From NCBI GenBank assembly GCA_964247695.1, contig CAXTVI010000010.1, forward strand, positions 1 through 64,000: a stretch of DNA of 64,000 nt. The letters are read 5' to 3'. The notes beneath the pieces are model-generated. The model was not told the origin of the DNA and made no database searches. It was given only the letters and a program-made list of their open reading frames with translations. A program made the translations under genes and the position numbers. This DNA comes from Lichenicoccus sp964247695 (GTDB lineage Bacteria > Pseudomonadota > Alphaproteobacteria > Acetobacterales > Acetobacteraceae). Shown here piece by piece: positions 43,676-52,783 of the stretch; within the stretch, counting starts at the first letter, position 1, and every line of letters begins with the position of its first letter.

Positions 43676-44383
43676 ATGGCGGGTGAACGCCCCATCCTGA
43701 TTATTGACGATGATGATGCCCTGCGAACGACACTTGTCGAGCAGCTTCATCTTGATGCCGAATTCACGGTGGACCAAGCCGCGTCGCTGGCCGACGCGAC
43801 CGAGAAGCTGGCCGGCACCAGTGCACGTTTCGACGCGCTGATCCTCGACGTGACACTGCCGGACGGGGACGGGCGCGACTTCTGCTCGGACCTGCGCCGC
43901 CAGGGCCGCCGCATGCCGATCATCATGCTGACCGGTTCAGACGACGAGAGCGACGTGGTGCGCGGGCTCGACGCCGGCGCCAACGACTACGTTGCGAAGC
44001 CGTTTCGGATCGCGGAACTGCTCGCGCGTCTGCGAGCGCAAATGCGCATCTTCGAGAACAGCGAGGATGCGGTCTTCAGCATCGGTCCGTACACGTTTCG
44101 ACCGTCGGCCAAGCTGCTGCAGGAGACGGCGCGCAACCGCCGCATCCGGTTGACTGAAAAGGAAGCCGCGATCCTCAAGTTCCTCTATCGCGCCGGCACC
44201 CGCCCGGTGCCGCGCCAGGTGCTGCTCAACGAGGTCTGGGGCTACAACGCGGCTGTCACGACGCATACGCTTGAGACGCACATCTACCGGCTGCGCCAGA
44301 AGATCGAGCCCGATCCCGCCAATGCCTGCCTGCTCGTGACGGAGGGGGGTGGCTACCGGCTGGACCCCGAAGGCACCAACTAG
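43676..44383 (+). CDS. OmpR-family response regulator
   Basis: A 235-residue two-domain regulator. The receiver has the acidic pocket IIDDDDAL, phosphoacceptor D58 in LILDVTLPDGDG, the conserved threonine in MLTGSDDES and lysine in VAKPFR. The C-terminal winged helix (LTEKEAAILKFLYRAG, THTLETHIYRLRQKIE, LLVTEGGGYRL) is typical OmpR/PhoB. ATG 43676 follows GAAAGAGG. No histidine kinase is adjacent; the GAF kinase at 36629 is the nearest, and pairing is only a suggestion. Confidence 0.92.
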   Translation: MAGERPILIIDDDDALRTTLVEQLHLDAEFTVDQAASLADATEKLAGTSARFDALILDVTLPDGDGRDFCSDLRRQGRRMPIIMLTGSDDESDVVRGLDAGANDYVAKPFRIAELLARLRAQMRIFENSEDAVFSIGPYTFRPSAKLLQETARNRRIRLTEKEAAILKFLYRAGTRPVPRQVLLNEVWGYNAAVTTHTLETHIYRLRQKIEPDPANACLLVTEGGGYRLDPEGTN

Positions 44384-44466
44384 GTCGGCTGTTCGCAGGC
44401 ACCTGCTGCTGGCGATCCCCGTTTTAGCAGAACCGGGCGTCCCTCCGGCGCTCCGGCGCTCAGAAA

Positions 44467-44544
44467 GTCTCGCCGGGCGAGACCTCGCAGGTCGCTCTCA
44501 TCCAGCATCAGACGCCGGCGAACAGCCTCTGAGCCGGAGGCGTC
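44467..44544. terminator. Convergent hairpin region after the response regulator
   Basis: GTCTCGC-CGG-GCGAGAC (44467-44483) is a perfect 7-bp stem-loop. A second inverted repeat pairs GACGCC (44511-44516) with GGCGTC (44539-44544). They fill the 173-bp gap between convergent genes and probably end transcription from both sides. U-tracts are absent. Confidence 0.4.
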
Positions 44545-44556
44545 CGATGTGAAGAT

Positions 44557-45312
44557 CTAGTCGGTCCGGGCGGCAGCGACCGCCTGGCGCAAGTCGACGA
44601 GGTTGAGTGCGCCGGGGATAATGCGATCGGCGACGATGAAGCTTGGCGTGCCGGTGATGCCGAGGGCCTGTGCCAGGCCGATGTTCCGCTGCAGGTCTCC
44701 GACTATCGCCGGGTCCGCCATGTCGCGCTCCAGCCGGTCGGCGTTCAGGCCGGCCTGTTGCGCGAGGCTGCGCAAGCGGATGGCGTCGGGCTGACCGGCA
44801 TCGGTCATCAGGAGGTGCTGCAGGGCGGATGCGCGTCGCTGTCGGCCGGCGGCGACGATGGCCTTCGCTTCCAGCGTGCTGGAGGGCCCGAGGATCGGGA
44901 TCAGCTTCTCGACCACCCGGACGCGTCCATCGGATGACGCCAGCCGGTCGAGGTCCGGCAGCACCTTGCGACAGTAGGGGCAGCGCGGGTCGTAGAACTC
45001 GACCAGGGTGACAGGCCCGGAGCCCACCACCAGATCGGCGTCAGTCGGCGCCAGGGCCGCATGGTTGCGGGACAGCGCCGCCCGGGCGTCCACCGCCTGA
45101 GTGCGGTCGGCCTCTGCGCGTAGCGACTGGATCGCGTCGTTCAGGATCGACGGATCGGACTTCAGCGCCTCGCGGATGATGGCGATGATCTCCTGGCGCT
45201 GTGCCGGCGTGAACTGCTGCTGCGCCATCGCCTGGGCCAGCGCGGGGCCATTCGACACGGTCATGGCAAACAGGGCGGAGGACAGCAGGGCTGATCGGGC
45301 GGTGAACCTCAT
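44557..45312 (-). CDS. DsbA-family periplasmic thiol-disulfide protein
   Basis: A 251-residue exported thioredoxin-fold protein. A Sec signal (LLSSALFAMTVSNGPALAQA) is followed by an N-terminal helical region and the active site FYDPRCPYCRKVLPDL with C111 and C114. GTPSFIV supplies the cis-proline loop. The CPYC centre and helical N-terminal extension (EIIAIIREALKSDPSIL) resemble ScsC/Com1-like DsbA relatives rather than E. coli DsbA, so disulfide isomerase or oxidase activity are both possible. It is divergent from the gamma-glutamyltranspeptidase gene. Confidence 0.88.
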   Translation of the reverse strand: MRFTARSALLSSALFAMTVSNGPALAQAMAQQQFTPAQRQEIIAIIREALKSDPSILNDAIQSLRAEADRTQAVDARAALSRNHAALAPTDADLVVGSGPVTLVEFYDPRCPYCRKVLPDLDRLASSDGRVRVVEKLIPILGPSSTLEAKAIVAAGRQRRASALQHLLMTDAGQPDAIRLRSLAQQAGLNADRLERDMADPAIVGDLQRNIGLAQALGITGTPSFIVADRIIPGALNLVDLRQAVAAARTD

Positions 45313-45445
45313 GGCGCGCCTCTAGCACGGCCCACAGGGCGCCCCAAATCGCGGCCGCTCAAGTTGCCGTCATGCCCGAAGCCGTCTAATGCCAGCCGGG
45401 ATCGTGGCAAGGGTCGCGGTCGGTGGCACTCGACGGAGCAGATCC

Positions 45446-46873
45446 TTGCGGATTTCGACACGGCACCTGAACGGCCTGGCCGCCTGCCTCGGCGTGGCGC
45501 TGCTGGCAGGATGCTCCAGCGTGCAGAAGGTCAAGGCGCTGGTGACCGGGCCGTCCTCGCCCTACCTCACCGGCTATATCGGCGAAGTCGCGGCCGACGA
45601 GCCGCGCGCCGCCCTGGTCGGGCGCGACATCCTGGCGCGCGGCGGCAACGCGGCGGACGCGGCCACGGCGCTGGGTCTGGCTCTGTCTGTCACGCTGCCG
45701 TCCCGCGCCTCGCTCGGCGCCGGCGGCGCGTGCCTGGCCTTCGACGCCGGGGGCGGCGCGCCGGACGCCATCCTATTCACCTCGGTCGCGGGCTCCGGCG
45801 GACCGGATGCGGATCGCCCGGCGGCGGTGCCGATGCTGGCGCGCGGCCTGTTCCTGCTGCAGGCGCGGCATGGTCATGTCGGCTTCGACGAGCTGACCCG
45901 TCCCGCGGCCAATCTGGCCCGCGACGGCATCACCGTGTCGCGCGCCTTTGCCGAAGACCTTGCCGAGGTCAGCCAGCCGCTGCTCAGCGATCCTGGCACC
46001 CGCGCGATCTTCGGCGCGGCCGGCGGCGGCATCCCGGCGGCCGGCGACCAGCTCGCGCAGCCGACCCTGTCGGAGACCCTCAACCGCATCGCGCTGTCCG
46101 GCGTGGGCGAGCTCTATACGGGCGCGCTGTCGCGCGACTTCGTCGTCGGCGCCGATGGCGCCGGCGGCGGCCTCGATGCGGAAACCTTGCGAGCGGCGAT
46201 CCCCACCAGCCGGCCTGCCGTGCAGGTGCGCAGCGGCCGCTACGAGGTGGCTTTCCTGCCGCCGCCGGCGGATGGCGGTCTCGCCGCCGCCGCCGGTTTC
46301 GAAGCCCTGGATCAGGGCCAGGAGGATGCCGTGGGCGTGTCGCAGTCCGTGGCCGCGGCCTGGCGCGCCCGACACCCGCAGCAGGCCAACGGCGACCACC
46401 TGACCGGGGAGGCCCAGGCGTTGCTGGGCGAGGCTCTGCATGGAGGCGCCGCCATGAGCCGGCTGCCTGCCTCCACCAGCTTCGTGGTGCTCGATCGCAG
46501 CGGCAACGCGGTGTCCTGCGCCGTCAGCATGAACAACCTGTTCGGGACTGGGCGGGTGGCGGGCGACACCGGCATCCTGCTCGCCGCCTCGCCGGCCCGC
46601 ATCCCGGCCCCACTGCTTGCTGCGGCGATCGCCTACAACCCGTCCGGGCGCAGCTTCCGTGCCGCTGTCGCCGGTTCCGGCCAGGGCGAGGCCGCCGGCG
46701 CGGTGGCTGCGGGAATGCACAACGCGCTCGCGGGCGCCCCGCTCTCGCATCCGGTCACCGGCACCGGCCGGATCAACACGATCTCCTGCTCGCGCGGACT
46801 GCCCGGAGACAGCAACGGCTGCGCCGGCGCCACCGACCCGCGCGGTGCCGGCCTCGCGATCGGCAGCAATTAG
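45446..46873 (+). CDS. Gamma-glutamyltranspeptidase family lipoprotein
   Basis: A 475-residue Ntn-hydrolase. From TTG 45446 (GGAG at 45435-45438) the N-terminus is a lipoprotein signal with lipobox LLAGC; an ATG at 45389 would add 19 residues. DILARGGNAADAATALGLAL is the family's opening motif. The autocatalytic threonine is expected in LPASTSFVVLD. GRINTISCSRG and DPRGAGLAIGSN close the protein. The segment after the cleavage site is only about 130 residues, shorter than the E. coli small subunit, so substrate specificity may differ. An outer-membrane or periplasmic location is likely. The downstream aminotransferase starts four bases after the stop. Confidence 0.85.
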   Translation: MRISTRHLNGLAACLGVALLAGCSSVQKVKALVTGPSSPYLTGYIGEVAADEPRAALVGRDILARGGNAADAATALGLALSVTLPSRASLGAGGACLAFDAGGGAPDAILFTSVAGSGGPDADRPAAVPMLARGLFLLQARHGHVGFDELTRPAANLARDGITVSRAFAEDLAEVSQPLLSDPGTRAIFGAAGGGIPAAGDQLAQPTLSETLNRIALSGVGELYTGALSRDFVVGADGAGGGLDAETLRAAIPTSRPAVQVRSGRYEVAFLPPPADGGLAAAAGFEALDQGQEDAVGVSQSVAAAWRARHPQQANGDHLTGEAQALLGEALHGGAAMSRLPASTSFVVLDRSGNAVSCAVSMNNLFGTGRVAGDTGILLAASPARIPAPLLAAAIAYNPSGRSFRAAVAGSGQGEAAGAVAAGMHNALAGAPLSHPVTGTGRINTISCSRGLPGDSNGCAGATDPRGAGLAIGSN

Positions 46874-46877
46874 GCGA

Positions 46878-48050
46878 ATGCTCAAGCAGGGCGCGGCTGC
46901 AAGGATAGCGCCCTTCCTGGTGATGGACGTGATCGCCCGCGCCAACGCCCGGCAGGCAGCGTTGCAGCCCGGTGCGCCGGGGATCATCCGCATGGAGGTC
47001 GGCCAGCCGGGCACCGGGGCGCCGCGCGGCGCGGTGGAGGCGGCCTCGCGTGCGTTGCTGGCCGGCGAGCCGCTCGGCTACACCGAAGCCTTCGGGTTGC
47101 GCTCGCTGCGCGAGGCGATCAGCCGGCATTATCATCGCTTCTATGATGGCGTGGCCGTGGCACCCGAGCGGATCGCCGTCACCACCGGAGCGTCCGGCGG
47201 CTTCCTGCTCGCCTTCCTCTCGGCGTTCGACATCGGTGACCGCATCGCGATGGCGGCGCCGTACTACCCGCCCTACCTGAACATCCTGCACGCCCTCGGC
47301 ATGGTGCCGGTGGTGCTGCCGACCTCGGTCGCGACGCGGTTCCAGCCAACGATCGCGATGCTGGAACGGCTCGCGGAACGTGAGGGCTTGCCGGACGGGC
47401 TGATCGTGGCGTCACCCTGCAATCCTGCCGGCACCATGCTCGATGCAGTCGAACTCGCGGCGCTCGCCCATTGGTGCGACACGCATGGCGTGCGGCTGGT
47501 CAGCGACGAGATCTATCACGGCCTGACCTGGGATTTTGCCGCCGCCACCGCCGCATCGTTCAGCGACAGCGCCGTCGTCATCAACAGCTTCTCGAAATAC
47601 TGGAGCATGACAGGCTGGCGCGTGGGCTGGATGGTGCTGCCGCAGGACCTGCTCGGCGCCGCCGAGCGGCTGAAGCAGAACATGTTCATCAGCGCGCCGC
47701 ACATCTCGCAAGTCACGGCGGAAGCGGCTTTCGCCTGCGAGCCCGAGATCGCGGCCAATCTCGACCGTTACCGTCGCAGCCGCGACTTCCTGCTCCAGGC
47801 CCTGCCGCAGGTCGGCTTCCCGTCGCTGTCTCCGGCGCAGGGCGCGTTCTACCTCTATGCCGACATCTCGCAGCGCGGCGGCGACAGCCAGCGCCTCGCG
47901 GCACGCCTGCTCGAGGAAACCGGTGTCGCGGTCACGCCAGGGATCGATTTCGATGCCGAGCGCGGCCACGACTTCCTGCGGTTTTCCTATTGCGGACCCG
48001 AGGCCGACATGCGGGTCGCGCCGTCGAGGCTGGCGCGGCTCGCAGCCTGA
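46878..48050 (+). CDS. Class I/II pyridoxal-phosphate aminotransferase
   Basis: A 390-residue fold-type I aminotransferase. GQPGTGAPRGAVEA, AVTTGASGGFLLAF, VASPCNPAGTMLDA and DEIYHGLTW are in order. The PLP lysine is K240 in INSFSKYWSMTGWRVGW, and LRFSYCGPEADM has the C-terminal carboxylate-binding region. The closest characterised relatives act on aspartate or aromatic/branched amino acids; I do not assign a substrate. The gene abuts the transpeptidase gene, so amino acids released outside may be used by this enzyme. Confidence 0.88.
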   Translation: MLKQGAAARIAPFLVMDVIARANARQAALQPGAPGIIRMEVGQPGTGAPRGAVEAASRALLAGEPLGYTEAFGLRSLREAISRHYHRFYDGVAVAPERIAVTTGASGGFLLAFLSAFDIGDRIAMAAPYYPPYLNILHALGMVPVVLPTSVATRFQPTIAMLERLAEREGLPDGLIVASPCNPAGTMLDAVELAALAHWCDTHGVRLVSDEIYHGLTWDFAAATAASFSDSAVVINSFSKYWSMTGWRVGWMVLPQDLLGAAERLKQNMFISAPHISQVTAEAAFACEPEIAANLDRYRRSRDFLLQALPQVGFPSLSPAQGAFYLYADISQRGGDSQRLAARLLEETGVAVTPGIDFDAERGHDFLRFSYCGPEADMRVAPSRLARLAA

Positions 48051-48057
48051 CCTCGCA

Positions 48058-48957
48058 TCAGGGCAGGTGGTTGCCGCCGGTCACGCCATAGATCTCCGCC
48101 GTGACGAAGCTGGATTCCTGCGATCCAAGCAGGACGTAGATCGAGGCGCACTCGGCCGGCTGTCCGGGCCGACCGATCGGCGCCTTCGAGCCGAAGTCGG
48201 GAATGGCGTCCGCTGGCTGACCGCCGCTCGGCTGCAGCGGGGTCCAGAACGGGCCCGGTGCCACCGCATTGACCCGGATGCCCTGCTCGATCACCTGCTT
48301 GGCCAGCGCCTTGGTGAAGGCGATGATCGCGGCCTTGGTGGAGGCATAGTCGAGCAGCGAGGGCGAAGGCTGGTAGCCCTGGATCGAGGTGGTGTTGATG
48401 ATCGTGGCGCCAGGCGGCATCAGCGGAATTGCCGCCTTGCACAGCCAGAACATCGCGGTGACGTTGGTGCGGAAGGTCGCCTCGAACTGCTCGGTGGTTA
48501 GGTCTGCGATCTGCTTCACTGCGGTCTGCTTGCCGGCGACGTTGACCAGGATGTCGAGGCCGCCGAGCGTCGCATGCGCTTCGCGCACGAGCGCGTTGCT
48601 GAAGCCTTCGTCGCTGATGTCGCCCGGCAGCACCACCGCCTTCACGCCGGCGGCGCGCACCAGGGCGATCACCTCCTGCGCGTCCTGTTCCTCGGAAGGC
48701 AGGTAGCTGAGCGCCACGTCCGCGCCTTCGCGGGCATAGGCGATGGCGACCGCGCGGCCGATGCCGGAATCCGCCCCGGTGATTAGCGCGCGGCGGCCCG
48801 CAAGGCGTCCGAAGCCCTTGTAGCTTTCCTCGCCATGGTCGGGTTTTGGCGACATCTCCTGCGCGAGGCCTGGTGCCGACTGCGGCTGCTTGTCGAACTG
48901 CGGTTGCGGATACTGCGTGCGTGGATCCTGCATCGCATACTGGTTCGTGGTGGTCAT
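48058..48957 (-). CDS. SDR oxidoreductase, YghA/general-stress type
   Basis: A 299-residue SDR with the extended N-terminal tail (TQYPQPQFDKQPQSAPGL) characteristic of YghA and Bacillus general stress protein 39 relatives. The cofactor loop is TGADSGIGRAVA, with NVAGKQ, and YASTKAA holds the catalytic pair. GPFWTPLQPSGG is the family's C-terminal marker. Members reduce aldehydes or ketones and are often induced in stationary phase or by desiccation. ATG 48957 has GGAG upstream. Convergent with the aminotransferase gene. Confidence 0.88.
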   Translation of the reverse strand: MTTTNQYAMQDPRTQYPQPQFDKQPQSAPGLAQEMSPKPDHGEESYKGFGRLAGRRALITGADSGIGRAVAIAYAREGADVALSYLPSEEQDAQEVIALVRAAGVKAVVLPGDISDEGFSNALVREAHATLGGLDILVNVAGKQTAVKQIADLTTEQFEATFRTNVTAMFWLCKAAIPLMPPGATIINTTSIQGYQPSPSLLDYASTKAAIIAFTKALAKQVIEQGIRVNAVAPGPFWTPLQPSGGQPADAIPDFGSKAPIGRPGQPAECASIYVLLGSQESSFVTAEIYGVTGGNHLP

Positions 48958-50031
48958 GGCGTCGCTCCGTGTTCGGGTGCGCGGGCAACGACAAGCCGGA
49001 AGGGCGGTTCGCTCAAATCGGCGAGACGACCCGGACGGTTGCAGTCATGCCGGCGACCAGGATGACGCCGGTGGGCACGGTGTCGCTGTGGAGGCGTAGC
49101 GGAAGCCGCCCGCGAACCGCACCCGGGTATGGACTGGAGTCGCATGCGGCGAGTGAGCGACGTGGCGGCGGATGTCGCGAGAGCGATAGCTCGCCTTACA
49201 AACTGAAAGCCCGGCGTTGCAGAGGCTCAAGAGGGGTCTGGCGCGGAGACAGTAATGACTTGTCTATGAAGACTGTTCGGACCCGTGGTCACGACACCCG
49301 GACAAAGTACCCGCCGTCAACGCAGAACGGTATTTGAAAGATATTTATCACCAAGACACCCAGAGTAATGAGGGAGCAGACCCAAAAGAGCAGCCGCATC
49401 GAGCTTCTGGCCGAACACTAAATAGCCAATGATCGAAGTCAGAATAATGCCACCGCCGCTGTTTCGTCGGTTCCCCAATGAATTCCCTCTGATCACCAAG
49501 CAGAAAGAGTTTATGCCAAAGCTCGAGCAAAGGTGCCCGCGACGTATTAGCGGCTTTCCGGCTTGCTGATCGGGCGAGAAGATCGCCTTGATCGGGATTA
49601 CTCCAGAGTGCAGCAAAAACGGCAGTGGGTTGGTTGGTTGCCCTTCCAGGTCGGGCACAATCCGTTCGACGCGCCGTAGCATGCGGCGGCTTGGACCCAG
49701 AGCACCGGGGTGTTCCCTGCTGGCCGCTATGTGTCCCAGTGCCAGGGCATTGCTTAGGCTTCGATGCAGTGTTGCCCAGCCTGGTTCTGCAAGAACTTCC
49801 GGATGACCGTGTTCAACGGAAAGAGGCTGATGTTGCCAAGCAGGCTTCTATCGCCGAGCAAGCTTCACCTCCGCGGTTTAGCCAACATTCTAGGTAGGAG
49901 TTCCAGGTCTCAGGGAGACTGTTCTCAGTCGGGTCCGGCGTCCAACGCCTACCTCCACGCTTGGTGCAACCTCGCTTGCGCTGCCCCTCGATTGCGACCA
50001 GAAGCGGCGCTCTCGCGGGAGGACACGGCGG
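48958..50031. other. Gene-poor region with lower GC
   Basis: About 1.07 kb without a convincing intact gene. The middle (roughly 49300-49560) is clearly richer in A and T and holds a decayed SMR-type efflux gene. The rest (49560-50031) has short open frames on both strands that match nothing I recognise. It looks like a scar of acquired or decaying DNA. No terminal inverted repeats or transposase motif was found. Confidence 0.6.
49289..49458 (-). pseudogene. Remnant of a small multidrug resistance (SMR/EmrE-like) efflux gene
   Basis: Read on the minus strand, SGGGIILTSIIGYLVFGQKL then DAAALLGL is a typical SMR third-to-fourth-helix segment. After a frame change near 49371-49381 the sequence continues LLITLGVLVINIF, the standard last SMR helix. 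The first half of the gene is not recognisable upstream. The remnant therefore contains about the C-terminal 45 codons with one frameshift. Confidence 0.55.
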
Positions 50032-51246
50032 TTGCAGCAGGTCGCGATCATCGGGGCCGGGCCGGCCGGACTGGCCGCGGCCGAGCGGCTTTCGGCGCAG
50101 GGTGTCGGCGTGACCCTGTACGAGCGCATGCGCACTCCAGGCCGAAAGCTGCTGATTGCCGGCCGCGGCGGCCTCAACCTGACCCATTCGGAGCCGCTGC
50201 CGCGCTTCCTCGACCGCTACGGCGGCAACCGGGACTGGCTGGCGCCGGCGATCGCCGCCTTTACACCGGACGATCTGTGCTCCTGGGCCGAAGGTCTCGG
50301 GCAGCCGGTGTTCACCGGCAGCAGCGGCCGGGTGTTCCCGCGCGCGATGAAGGCGTCCGGCCTGCTGCGGGCCTGGCTGGCCCGGCTGCGCGCGCAAGGC
50401 GTGGTCCTGCACACCGCATCGCGCTGGACCGGCTGGACCGCGACCGGCGACTTGCAGCTCGAGGACGGGGCGGCGGTGCGGGCCGATGCCGTGGTGCTGG
50501 CGCTCGGCGGCGCCAGCTGGTCCCGGCTCGGCTCGGACGGCGGCTGGGCGCCGCTGCTGGCGGCGCGCGGCGTTGCACTCGCGCCGTTCCGCCCGGCCAA
50601 CTGCGGCCTGCTGGTGGACTGGTCGGAGTTGTTCGTGAGCCGCCACGCCGGCCAGCCGCTCAAGCATGTCGGCCTGCGCTGCGGACCCGACAGCGCGCAG
50701 GGCGACCTGATGCTGACGCAGCGCGGGATCGAGGGCGGTGCGGTGTACGCGTTGGCGGCGCCCCTGCGCGATGCGATCGAACGTGACGGCCAGGTGCGGC
50801 TGTCTATCGACCTGCGACCGGACCAGCCCGCGGACGCGCTCGCCGCACGGCTCGCGCGGGTGCGGCCGCGCGAGACCCTGTCGAACAGCCTGCGCCGCGC
50901 GCTGAGCCTGCCGCCGCAGGCGATCGGGCTGCTGCGCGAGGCGGCGCTGGACGGTCCGATCCCGCGCGAGCCGGCGGCGCTCGCGGCGCTGGTCAAGGCG
51001 GTGACGCTGCGTCTCGTCGGCACCGACGCGCTCGACCGCGCGATCTCCACTGCCGGAGGCGTGCGGCGCGAGGCGGTGGACGTGCATCTCATGCTGCGCG
51101 CGCTGCCGGGCGTGTTCGCCTGCGGCGAGATGCTGGACTGGGAGGCGCCGACCGGCGGCTATCTGCTGCAGGCCAGCCTCGCCACCGGGCGCGTGGCGGC
51201 CGAGGGAGTGCTGCATTGGTTGCGGGCGACTCCGGCGCCCCTGTAA
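50032..51246 (+). CDS. NAD(P)/FAD-dependent oxidoreductase, TIGR03862/HI0933-like flavoprotein
   Basis: A 404-residue flavoprotein. The FAD loop VAIIGAGPAGLAAAERL is followed by GRKLLIAGRGGLNLTHSE, a hallmark of the HI0933/YhiN group and its PP4765-like subfamily. AVVLALGGASW, GVFACGEMLDWEAPTGGYLLQ close the second nucleotide-binding region. The enzymatic role of this family is not settled. TTG 50032 is the apparent start, with GGAGG in the preceding bases. The HerA-like ATPase gene follows 25 bp later. Confidence 0.83.
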   Translation: MQQVAIIGAGPAGLAAAERLSAQGVGVTLYERMRTPGRKLLIAGRGGLNLTHSEPLPRFLDRYGGNRDWLAPAIAAFTPDDLCSWAEGLGQPVFTGSSGRVFPRAMKASGLLRAWLARLRAQGVVLHTASRWTGWTATGDLQLEDGAAVRADAVVLALGGASWSRLGSDGGWAPLLAARGVALAPFRPANCGLLVDWSELFVSRHAGQPLKHVGLRCGPDSAQGDLMLTQRGIEGGAVYALAAPLRDAIERDGQVRLSIDLRPDQPADALAARLARVRPRETLSNSLRRALSLPPQAIGLLREAALDGPIPREPAALAALVKAVTLRLVGTDALDRAISTAGGVRREAVDVHLMLRALPGVFACGEMLDWEAPTGGYLLQASLATGRVAAEGVLHWLRATPAPL

Positions 51247-51271
51247 CCACGCCCACCATGACGGTTGCGCC

Positions 51272-52638
51272 ATGACTGTTGGTATCGAGCTCGGCGAGGC
51301 CGGTGCCGCAATCGCGGTCCTCGACCTGGAGGAGCTGCTCTCGACGCGCATGCTGGTGCAGGGCAACTCCGGTTCCGGCAAGTCGCACCTGCTGCGCCGC
51401 CTGCTCGAACAGAGCGCCGCTTGGGTGCAGCCCGGCGAAGTGTCCGACGAGGCGCGGCGCACGTGTCTCGCCGCGATGACCAACCTGATGTGTCNNNNNN
51501 NNNNNNNNNNNNNNNNNNNNNNNNNNNNNNNNNNNNNNNNNNNNNNNNNNNNNNNNNNNNNNNNNNNNNNNNNNNNNNNNNNNNNNNNNNNNNNGTGTCC
51601 GACGAGGCGCGGCGCACGTGTCTCGCCGCGATGACCAACCTGATGTGTCGCGGCCGCAAGCGCGGGCTCGGCGGCGTGATCGCCACCCAGCGTCTTGCCA
51701 AGCTGGCCAAGAACGTCGCCGCCGAGGCCTCGAACTTCCTGATGGGGCGCACCTTCCTCGATATCGACATGGCGCGCGCCGCCGACCTGCTCGGCGTGGA
51801 GCGGCGCCAGGCGGAGGCGTTCCGCGACCTGCCGCGCGGCGAGTTCATGGCGCTGGGACCGGCGCTGTCGCGGCGTCCGGTGCAGGTCCGGATCGGCGCC
51901 GTCCAGACCGCGAGCCGCGCCGCCGGGCCCTCGCTGCTGCCGCTGCCGACGCAGACCGCGGCCGATCCGCACGCCCTGCTGCTGAGCCCGGTGCCCGAGC
52001 GGGAGGCCGCGCTGCGGCAGGCCCGGCGTCCGCCGTCGCCGCCGCCCGATATCCTGGCACAGCTCGCCGCCCACGCGGCCGCCGGTCCCGCCATGCCGGA
52101 GGCGGCGGGCGGGCAGCCTGCCGATGATGCGGCGCTGACGCAGCGCAGGCACCATGTGCATGCGCTGCTGCTGGCGATGCTGGACGAGCCGGAGGCGCCG
52201 TTCCGGCCGGTGCCGGTGCTGTTCCAGGACTTCCTGGTCCGCTGCCGCATCGACGGGCTCGGCCGTGACGCGCTCGACCTGCCGCGGTTCCGGGCCGCGC
52301 TGGCGACCGCGCGCTCCGGCATCGATCGCGAAGCGGCCGGGAGCGAGGCGTGGGCGCAGGCCGAGGAGATCGGCCGCACGTTGCCGGAGGACGTGCGCGG
52401 CGTTTTCCTGCTGGTGGCGCGTGCCGCCCGCGAGGGGCTGCCCTGCCCCGGAGACGACGCGATCGCGCGCGCCTACGGCACCCATTCGCTCTCGCGCGCC
52501 CGTCGGCAACTGCTCTACCTGGAGGAGTTGGACGTCATCGTGCTGCGAAACGATGCGGGTGGGCGTCGGATCGCCGCGGTGTCCGGTGCCGGCTGGGAAA
52601 CCGCACCCGGCGAGGCCGGCGCCGTGCAGACCACTTGA
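51272..52638 (+). CDS. HerA-like/DUF87 ATP-binding protein, broken by an assembly gap
   Basis: The left part encodes VLDLEELLSTRMLVQGNSGSGKSHLLRRL with an intact Walker A. The right part begins VSDEARRTCLAAMTNLMCRGRKRG and continues GVIATQRLAKLAKNVAAEASNF, which matches the C-terminal ATPase half of DUF87/HerA-like proteins. A proline-rich linker and a winged-helix-like tail (SLSRARRQLLYLEELDVI) follow. The Walker B region, expected between these parts, is absent because of the 100-N gap and a misjoined flank. The frames on the two sides differ. Relatives translocate DNA or work in repair; the role here is unknown. Confidence 0.75.
51440..51649 (+). repeat. Identical 55-bp direct repeats flanking the gap
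   Basis: Bases 51440-51494 and 51595-51649 are the same 55-bp sequence, coding VSDEARRTCLAAMTNLMC on both sides. In the protein family this segment should occur once, after the Walker B region. The left copy joins directly to the Walker A part, so it is best explained as an unmerged contig overlap or misassembly rather than a biological repeat. Confidence 0.85.
51495..51594. other. Assembly gap of 100 N
   Basis: Exactly 100 undetermined bases, the conventional placeholder for a gap of unknown size. It lies inside the HerA-like gene and is flanked by identical 55-bp sequences. Confidence 0.99.
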
Positions 52639-52783
52639 GGCCCATCAGCGCGACTGTGCAAATGCAAAAAAAGTCGTTACACCTGCCGATGTTCGTGATC
52701 TACGCGGTGGTCATGGATGAACGCACCGCGTCTCCGCCTTACCCTGCAGGACCCGGCAGGCCTGCAGCCGGAAGCTCCGGCTG

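Noticed and set aside
49560..50031. Short open frames as a possible transposase remnant
   Set aside because: No DDE motif, terminal inverted repeat or recognisable transposase segment could be found on either strand.
51440..51649. 55-bp direct repeat as target duplication of a mobile element
   Set aside because: It flanks an assembly gap of conventional size and the repeated peptide should occur once in the protein; a contig overlap explains it better.
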